64,000 nt of DNA from contig NZ_NXNI01000003.1 in the NCBI RefSeq assembly GCF_002494345.1, positions 1-64,000 of the forward strand, written 5' to 3'. Numbering within the stretch: the stretch's first letter is position 1; each line of letters starts with the position of its first letter. This document shows positions 60,369 to 64,000 of this stretch, piece after piece. A model generated the notes under the pieces. It saw only the letters and a program-made list of their open reading frames with translations, was not told the DNA's origin and did no database searches. Origin of the DNA: Natrinema ejinorense. GTDB taxonomy: Archaea; Halobacteriota; Halobacteria; Halobacteriales; Natrialbaceae. The translations under genes were made by a program, and so were the position numbers.

Positions 60369-60408
60369 GCTCGCGCTGGCACACGACGGTTCGATTCCGT
60401 CGGCGAGC
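60369..60408 (+). ncRNA. tRNA-like acceptor/T-arm element 1
   Basis: GCTCGC (60369-60374) pairs with GCGAGC (60403-60408). Between them, linker GCTGGCACA is followed by CGACGG-TTCGATT-CCGTCG. The two helices are contiguous on the 3' side, giving 12 stacked base pairs, the same number as tRNA acceptor plus T stem. The loop equals the tRNA T-loop consensus. No D or anticodon arm. The next ATG is 5 bp downstream. Confidence 0.6.
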
Positions 60409-60412
60409 CTCT

Positions 60413-60790
60413 ATGGCAACCAACTCACGACTTGAGTCACAACTCTCAGACATCGGCGTTGCACGCTCCGGGCCGGCGGGCTACCCGATGGTGACGCGCC
60501 GGCTCGAGGCAATCGTCGGCACGCGATCGGAGCCGTTCGAAGTCCTGCGGGATGCACTCGACCTCGAGTCACGACTCCGCGTCAACCCACCCGGAGAGTG
60601 GCGCGCCGAAAAGCGAACGGTGACCGAACGCTCGTGGACGGGCTACGGGTCGGTGGTTCGACTGACCAAACAGGGCCGCTTCGGCTCGTGGACAGTCTCG
60701 CTTGACGGCGACGTGATCCTCTCGGATGTCGACCGACGCGAGGCTTTCGAGACGGCCGCCGAACGGATGCGAGCGATCGCCCACTGGTAA
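60413..60790 (+). CDS. Hypothetical soluble protein in the surface module
   Basis: 125 aa, basic, alpha/beta (SWTGYGSVVRLTKQGRFGSW). No recognised family. It is bracketed by tRNA-like elements 1 and 2. Confidence 0.64.
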   Translation: MATNSRLESQLSDIGVARSGPAGYPMVTRRLEAIVGTRSEPFEVLRDALDLESRLRVNPPGEWRAEKRTVTERSWTGYGSVVRLTKQGRFGSWTVSLDGDVILSDVDRREAFETAAERMRAIAHW

Positions 60791-60830
60791 CCCGCGCTGG
60801 TGTTTGTCGGGGTTCGATTCCTCGAGCGGG
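60791..60830 (+). ncRNA. tRNA-like acceptor/T-arm element 2
   Basis: Immediately after the stop codon: CCCGC (60791-60795), linker GCTGGTGTTTG, then TCGGGG-TTCGATT-CCTCGA (one G-U pair) and GCGGG (60826-60830). Same layout as element 1 with different paired bases. The next ATG is 4 bp downstream. Confidence 0.6.
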
Positions 60831-60834
60831 CGTT

Positions 60835-61161
60835 ATGGACATGGATGCCTACGACGATGGGGAGTTCGTCGACCTCGAAACAGCCACCGACGATCAGGCC
60901 GGCGACTTCGATGAGTCGGCACTGTTCGATTTCAACGTGATGTGGGTGCTCAACACTGCGGTTGGTCTTCTCGGTGGGGTGTTGTTCATGATGGGGTGGT
61001 ACGGCGTGCTGGCCGCTCGCTACGTCCCTCGGGTGGTTATCGGCGCTGTTGCTACTGGCCTGGTTGTCCTCGGTTCGATCGGGCTGTACTGGATACTTCG
61101 GGACGACTACCCGGATGTGTTCTCACAACTGCGACAGATTCCCAGCCGCATAGACGATTGA
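60835..61161 (+). CDS. Two-helix membrane protein
   Basis: 108 aa with an acidic N-terminus and two hydrophobic helices (VLNTAVGLLGGVLFMMGWY and VVIGAVATGLVVLGSIGLYW). No recognised family. Confidence 0.66.
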   Translation: MDMDAYDDGEFVDLETATDDQAGDFDESALFDFNVMWVLNTAVGLLGGVLFMMGWYGVLAARYVPRVVIGAVATGLVVLGSIGLYWILRDDYPDVFSQLRQIPSRIDD

Positions 61162-61199
61162 CCCACGGTGGCGAACTACGGTTCGATTCCGTAGGTGGG
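61162..61199 (+). ncRNA. tRNA-like acceptor/T-arm element 3
   Basis: Directly after the TGA stop: CCCAC (61162-61166), linker GGTGGCGAA, CTACGG-TTCGATT-CCGTAG, then GTGGG (61195-61199). Both helices have compensatory changes relative to elements 1 and 2. Confidence 0.6.
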
Positions 61200-61201
61200 C
61201 C

Positions 61202-61263
61202 TGCCCGGCACTGACCGGGCACCTGAGAGTAGCAGCTCCGGGGCGCTTTCCTCGCCTCGGAGC
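61202..61263 (+). promoter_or_regulatory. Two further leader hairpins
   Basis: TGCCCGG-CACTGA-CCGGGCA (61202-61221) and an 11-bp stem from 61235 to 61263 (GCTCCGGGGCG with CGCCTCGGAGC, one G-U pair). With element 3 they fill the 143-bp spacer before the Tat gene. Confidence 0.5.
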
Positions 61264-61304
61264 CTCCAGACCTCCCCGACACAACCCCTTTCAGTACGAT
61301 ACTC

Positions 61305-61997
61305 ATGACACACTCAGACCCACAGACGAGACGCCGATTCCTTCGGGCGTCGGGGGCGACCCTGGCGGCCGCCGGGTCGGCCGGTCTCGCAACGACAACG
61401 GCAAGCGCACAGACCAACTCACAGGGCATACTCGCCGACGGCGTCGGAGAAGGCGGCGACTTCATGGCGTTCATTCGTGGTCGGATCGACGGCTACGGGC
61501 TTGCTGGCGCACCCGAGACGGCCGCAACACTCGCCGATCGCCTTCGAAACGAGTTCAACGCCAATAGCGAACACTGGATCAACTACGGAAACTGGTTGAT
61601 CGATGAGGGTGGCGTCACAGCACTCGGCGATACCGTCGTCGGCGTCGATGTCGCGATCGACTGGACGCGCTGGCCGACACGCTCGGAATCGGTCGCGACG
61701 ACAATCGACGCCGGCTACGATACCGACACTGACGAGTTTACGTCACTCGAGTGGCGACTCGAGGAAGCCACTGACCCCGATTACCAGGCGACGATCAAAA
61801 ACGAGGCCGCCGAAAACGGGGCCGACGAGCTGGCAGAGTTTCGCCGTGAGTTCATCGACACTGACGGGAACGGTAACCACGAGATCCCCTCGAGCGAGTA
61901 CGTGAGCCACCATGTCGGGAAGTACTCGAGTGCGATCGAACTCGGCAAGGAGGGCCGCAGCGTCTTGGAACTCCTCCTCGGGAGGGTCGAGCTATGA
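61305..61997 (+). CDS. Tat-exported hypothetical protein
   Basis: 230 aa. Tat signal RRRFLRASGATLAAAGSAGL with ASA cleavage. The mature part is alpha-rich, acidic and without known domain; it ends LELLLGRVEL. ATGA-coupled to the next membrane gene. Confidence 0.7.
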   Translation: MTHSDPQTRRRFLRASGATLAAAGSAGLATTTASAQTNSQGILADGVGEGGDFMAFIRGRIDGYGLAGAPETAATLADRLRNEFNANSEHWINYGNWLIDEGGVTALGDTVVGVDVAIDWTRWPTRSESVATTIDAGYDTDTDEFTSLEWRLEEATDPDYQATIKNEAAENGADELAEFRREFIDTDGNGNHEIPSSEYVSHHVGKYSSAIELGKEGRSVLELLLGRVEL

Positions 61998-62243
61998 GTG
62001 CCGTGCCAGGTGCCGATAGTATCCTTCCGGAGGACCCGCTGGATTGGCTCTTTGCACGGCTGCAACAGGTGGTGTGGGCTGACAAGCCACGGGACCAGGT
62101 CGCCGCGAACCTCCTGTTGTTCACGGTCGCACTCATATCGAATTTCGTCACGCTGGGGGCAACGATCATTTTCACGGTCATATTCGGCGTGTTCGGGCTC
62201 GTTGGCATCGTCCGACTACTCTGGCAGGTCATTCGGGGTAACC
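61994..62243 (+). CDS. Two-helix membrane protein, reading frame without its own stop
   Basis: About 83 aa up to the start of the overlapping gene. Two hydrophobic helices cover NLLLFTVALISNFVTLGATI and FTVIFGVFGLVGIVRLLW. The frame has no stop until 63442: it continues through an Arg-rich stretch under the next gene and then into the gene after it. A one-base indel in the GGGG run near 62235 would restore a TAA directly after it. Confidence 0.5.
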
Positions 62244-62498
62244 ATGGTCTCGATACCAACACCGATTCCGAAGACACTCGTGCGGGTCGTTCGCCGGGGG
62301 TTCAGCGGCAGTGTGCTCGACATTCTGTGGAAACTCGGCGTCGTGACCGTCCTCGTGATGGCCGCCTACGCGCTCGCCCTCCTCGGCGTCGTTGGCGCGG
62401 CGATCTCCGGAGTGATACTCGCATCGCTCGTGACCGAACCCGTCCGGAACGCTATCAGAGACGTTTGGAACCGGAATTTCTGGGTGTTCAGAACATGA
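62244..62498 (+). CDS. Small membrane protein
   Basis: 84 aa in another frame. Basic N-terminus (PKTLVRVVRRGFSG) and two hydrophobic helices (LGVVTVLVMAAYALALLGVV, AAISGVILASLV). Overlaps the next ATG by 4 bp. Confidence 0.62.
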   Translation: MVSIPTPIPKTLVRVVRRGFSGSVLDILWKLGVVTVLVMAAYALALLGVVGAAISGVILASLVTEPVRNAIRDVWNRNFWVFRT

Positions 62499-63442
62499 TC
62501 GGGGATACACGCGCGACGCTGGTGTTCGTCGCCGTGCTCGTGTGTTCGCTGCCCGCTGGGGTTGGGTTCGGTGCAGCGACGACCTCGGGCGACACCGTCA
62601 CGCTCGACGACGATACCGCACTGACGGCAAACAGCACGATCGAGAACTTCGAGACTGAGGGCATCGCCACGGCGAACCCGACATATCCAAACATGACGAT
62701 CACCGTCGCCGATAGCGCCACAGACGTCGGCGTTGATGGACTCCGGTACACGGACTTCGATACGACGTACCTTCGTGTTGATTACGACGAGTCAATCGAG
62801 CGCACGATTCGGTTCTACGTCCCGAAGGCCTACTGGCACCCACACCCAGACGAACCCGACGCGATCGACGGTGAGACGACGGCTACGTTCGAACCGACCG
62901 AGGGATCGAACTACACGGCAGTCGAGATGCACCTCTCTGGCGAGACCGACGCAGTCTTCGAGATTAAACAACAGGCGTCGGTCGTCTTCTCGGTCCGAGA
63001 GTACGGCTCGGAGTGGCTCGAGGACGAAATCGGCGTCGACATGCCCTCAACCAACGGCGCAAGCGAACAGTGGGAATACGTGCCGACGGCAGAACTGACT
63101 GGCGACAATCCCACGTTCGGCATCGACACCGACGGCGAGGACGTAACACTTCAGTACGACGCGGCGAAGACAGCCGACCCAGCAAGCAAGGAGTGGCGGA
63201 CTGTCCCGGAGTGTGCGGACTCGAGTGGGGCCGATGCGCCGGTCTGTACGTTCACGAAGGACAACAGCACAGAGACAGTTCATATTCTCGCACAGACCGA
63301 CGATCCACCCGATGTCCGATTCAAGTACGGGAGCGGGTGGCTTGCGAACATTCGGAGTTCGATCGGCGAACTGCTGAACGACATTCCCCGCGACTTGGTT
63401 AGGGATGCACGCGATATCGTTGATGGGGTGTTCAATCGATGA
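62495..63442 (+). CDS. Secreted protein with Sec signal
   Basis: 315 aa from the ATG at 62495. Signal TLVFVAVLVCSLPAGVGFGA; beta-rich mature domain with several N-glycosylation motifs; amphipathic C-terminal helix (IRSSIGELLNDIPRDLVRDA) rather than a clear anchor. The longer frame from 61994 also reaches this stop. Confidence 0.68.
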   Translation: MIGDTRATLVFVAVLVCSLPAGVGFGAATTSGDTVTLDDDTALTANSTIENFETEGIATANPTYPNMTITVADSATDVGVDGLRYTDFDTTYLRVDYDESIERTIRFYVPKAYWHPHPDEPDAIDGETTATFEPTEGSNYTAVEMHLSGETDAVFEIKQQASVVFSVREYGSEWLEDEIGVDMPSTNGASEQWEYVPTAELTGDNPTFGIDTDGEDVTLQYDAAKTADPASKEWRTVPECADSSGADAPVCTFTKDNSTETVHILAQTDDPPDVRFKYGSGWLANIRSSIGELLNDIPRDLVRDARDIVDGVFNR

Positions 63443-63654
63443 GCTTACTACAGACACCACGGACGGGCAAAGGCGTCTTGATCGCGCTTGGGGTCGTCGG
63501 CGTCGTCATCGTCTGGTTGTACGCCACGACGCTGTTGACGGTCGTCATCGGGGCGACTATCATTGCGGTCGTACTGTACGTTCTCTACGTCCTCCTGTAC
63601 CGGCTCAATCGGATGCTTCGTGACAAACGCATCCTCGGCGGTGGTCGGCGATGA
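63439..63654 (+). CDS. Small membrane protein
   Basis: 71 aa with two adjacent hydrophobic helices (GVLIALGVVGVVIVWLYATT, VVIGATIIAVVLYVLYVLLY) and a basic tail. ATGA-coupled on both sides. Confidence 0.66.
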   Translation: MSLLQTPRTGKGVLIALGVVGVVIVWLYATTLLTVVIGATIIAVVLYVLYVLLYRLNRMLRDKRILGGGRR

Positions 63655-63908
63655 GCGCGATTCTCATGCTACTGGCAATCGTCGCACTCGCGGTGATCGT
63701 GGCCTACTGGTTCCCCGATGCAACGATGCGGTGGACGCGACGGATTATCTTCGCGCGGAAGGTGCTATTCTCAGTCGCGGCACTTGTGATCGGCTTCGTC
63801 CTTATCGGGACGGGACTGTGGTATCTCGTCTTGCTCGGCGGATTCACGTATCTTATCGCCGCGTGGGTCGGCTACTTCCAATTCTACAAAGGCGAGGACC
63901 TCATCTAA
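63651..63908 (+). CDS. Small membrane protein
   Basis: 85 aa with three hydrophobic helices, the last ones VLFSVAALVIGFVLIGTGLW and LVLLGGFTYLIAAWVGYF. Unknown function. Confidence 0.66.
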   Translation: MSAILMLLAIVALAVIVAYWFPDATMRWTRRIIFARKVLFSVAALVIGFVLIGTGLWYLVLLGGFTYLIAAWVGYFQFYKGEDLI

Positions 63909-63910
63909 CC

Positions 63911-64000
63911 ATGTCATCAAATCACCAGAAACTCCGCGACGATGCGTACCGTGCGTTCAAGCGTAACTCACTCGACCCAGAGGTGCAACTCGCACTGGAC
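63911..64000 (+). CDS. Hypothetical protein, cut by window end
   Basis: Starts at the ATG at 63911 (MSSNHQKLRDDAYRAFKRNS) and is open to the last base. Helical so far; too short to assign. Confidence 0.5.
   Translation, partial: MSSNHQKLRDDAYRAFKRNSLDPEVQLALD

Noticed and set aside
60369-60408. A genuine tRNA gene suggested by the GGTTCGATTCC box
   Set aside because: Only acceptor-like and T-arm-like helices exist; the 40-nt element has no anticodon or D arm and no room for them. The two similar elements have the same reduced form.
1-64000. Tailed-virus structural genes (terminase, portal, major capsid)
   Set aside because: None of their motifs was found; the right-hand module is made of exported and membrane proteins instead.
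1-64000. CRISPR array or insertion sequence
   Set aside because: No regularly spaced identical repeats and no transposase motifs were seen. The Cas4-like nuclease is not accompanied by other cas genes.

Overview
The window is haloarchaeal. Proteins are acidic, codon use is GC-rich, genes overlap by ATGA or GTGA, leaders are short with TATA-like boxes, and Tat signals, haloarchaeal pilin N-termini and a RepH-type replication protein are present. It looks like an accessory replicon (large plasmid, integrative plasmid or virus-like element) rather than core chromosome. There is no rRNA, no complete tRNA and no housekeeping operon, but there are a tyrosine integrase, ParA, a RepH-like initiator, an Orc1/Cdc6 ATPase, a divergent PCNA, a HerA-type ATPase, DNA methyltransferases of three chemistries, and many small halovirus-type hypothetical genes.

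Layout. 0-3.1 kb (+): small genes, two membrane proteins and a TM-SHOCT-HhH protein. 3.1-4.7 kb (-): integrase and companions. 5.1-12.0 kb (-): zinc-finger protein, adenine methyltransferase, a DpdA/TGT-like transglycosylase, a PP-loop protein, a YaaA-like protein and a Cas4-like nuclease. 12.3-20.3 kb (+): overlapping small genes including an HNH fusion, a Hjc-like nuclease and ribbon-helix-helix proteins. 20.3-21.6 kb (-): ParA and a partner, with a palindrome/iteron-rich 0.7 kb region upstream. 22.3-38.4 kb (-): one long, nearly gapless operon with PCNA, PadR, HerA, m4C and m5C methyltransferases, DUF5131 and DUF1643 proteins. 38.5-43.2 kb: RepH replicon. 43.6-46.5 kb: repressor, membrane protein, microprotein family, PadR, Orc1/Cdc6. 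46.6-47.6 kb (-): two pilins. 47.9-51.5 kb: regulators and hypotheticals. 51.5-64.0 kb (+): an export and surface module with a 1534-aa propeller-bearing membrane protein, a Tat subtilase, other Tat or Sec proteins and a run of small membrane proteins.

How it may work together. The RepH, Orc1, ParA and PCNA genes would handle copy number, replication and partition. The methyltransferases and the DpdA-like cluster would mark or protect the element's DNA. The right-hand module would build a cell-surface or particle-like assembly. No terminase, portal or major capsid protein is recognisable, so a tailed virus is not supported; a vesicle-forming plasmid, a membrane-containing virus or a transfer system all remain possible (inference).

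Most unusual are structured nucleic-acid elements. (1) Three intergenic elements at 60.37-61.20 kb fold like a tRNA acceptor/T-arm minihelix, each with the T-loop TTCGATT and with both helices covarying. (2) Four genes around 11.2-12.7 kb share a leader made of a TATA-like box, the palindrome CGTARCTATGYTACG, a hairpin of variable sequence but conserved pairing, and CCCGGTGTTCCCC directly before the start codon. A nearby 11-bp stem-loop carries the same 13-mer in its loop and could be an antisense or decoy RNA.
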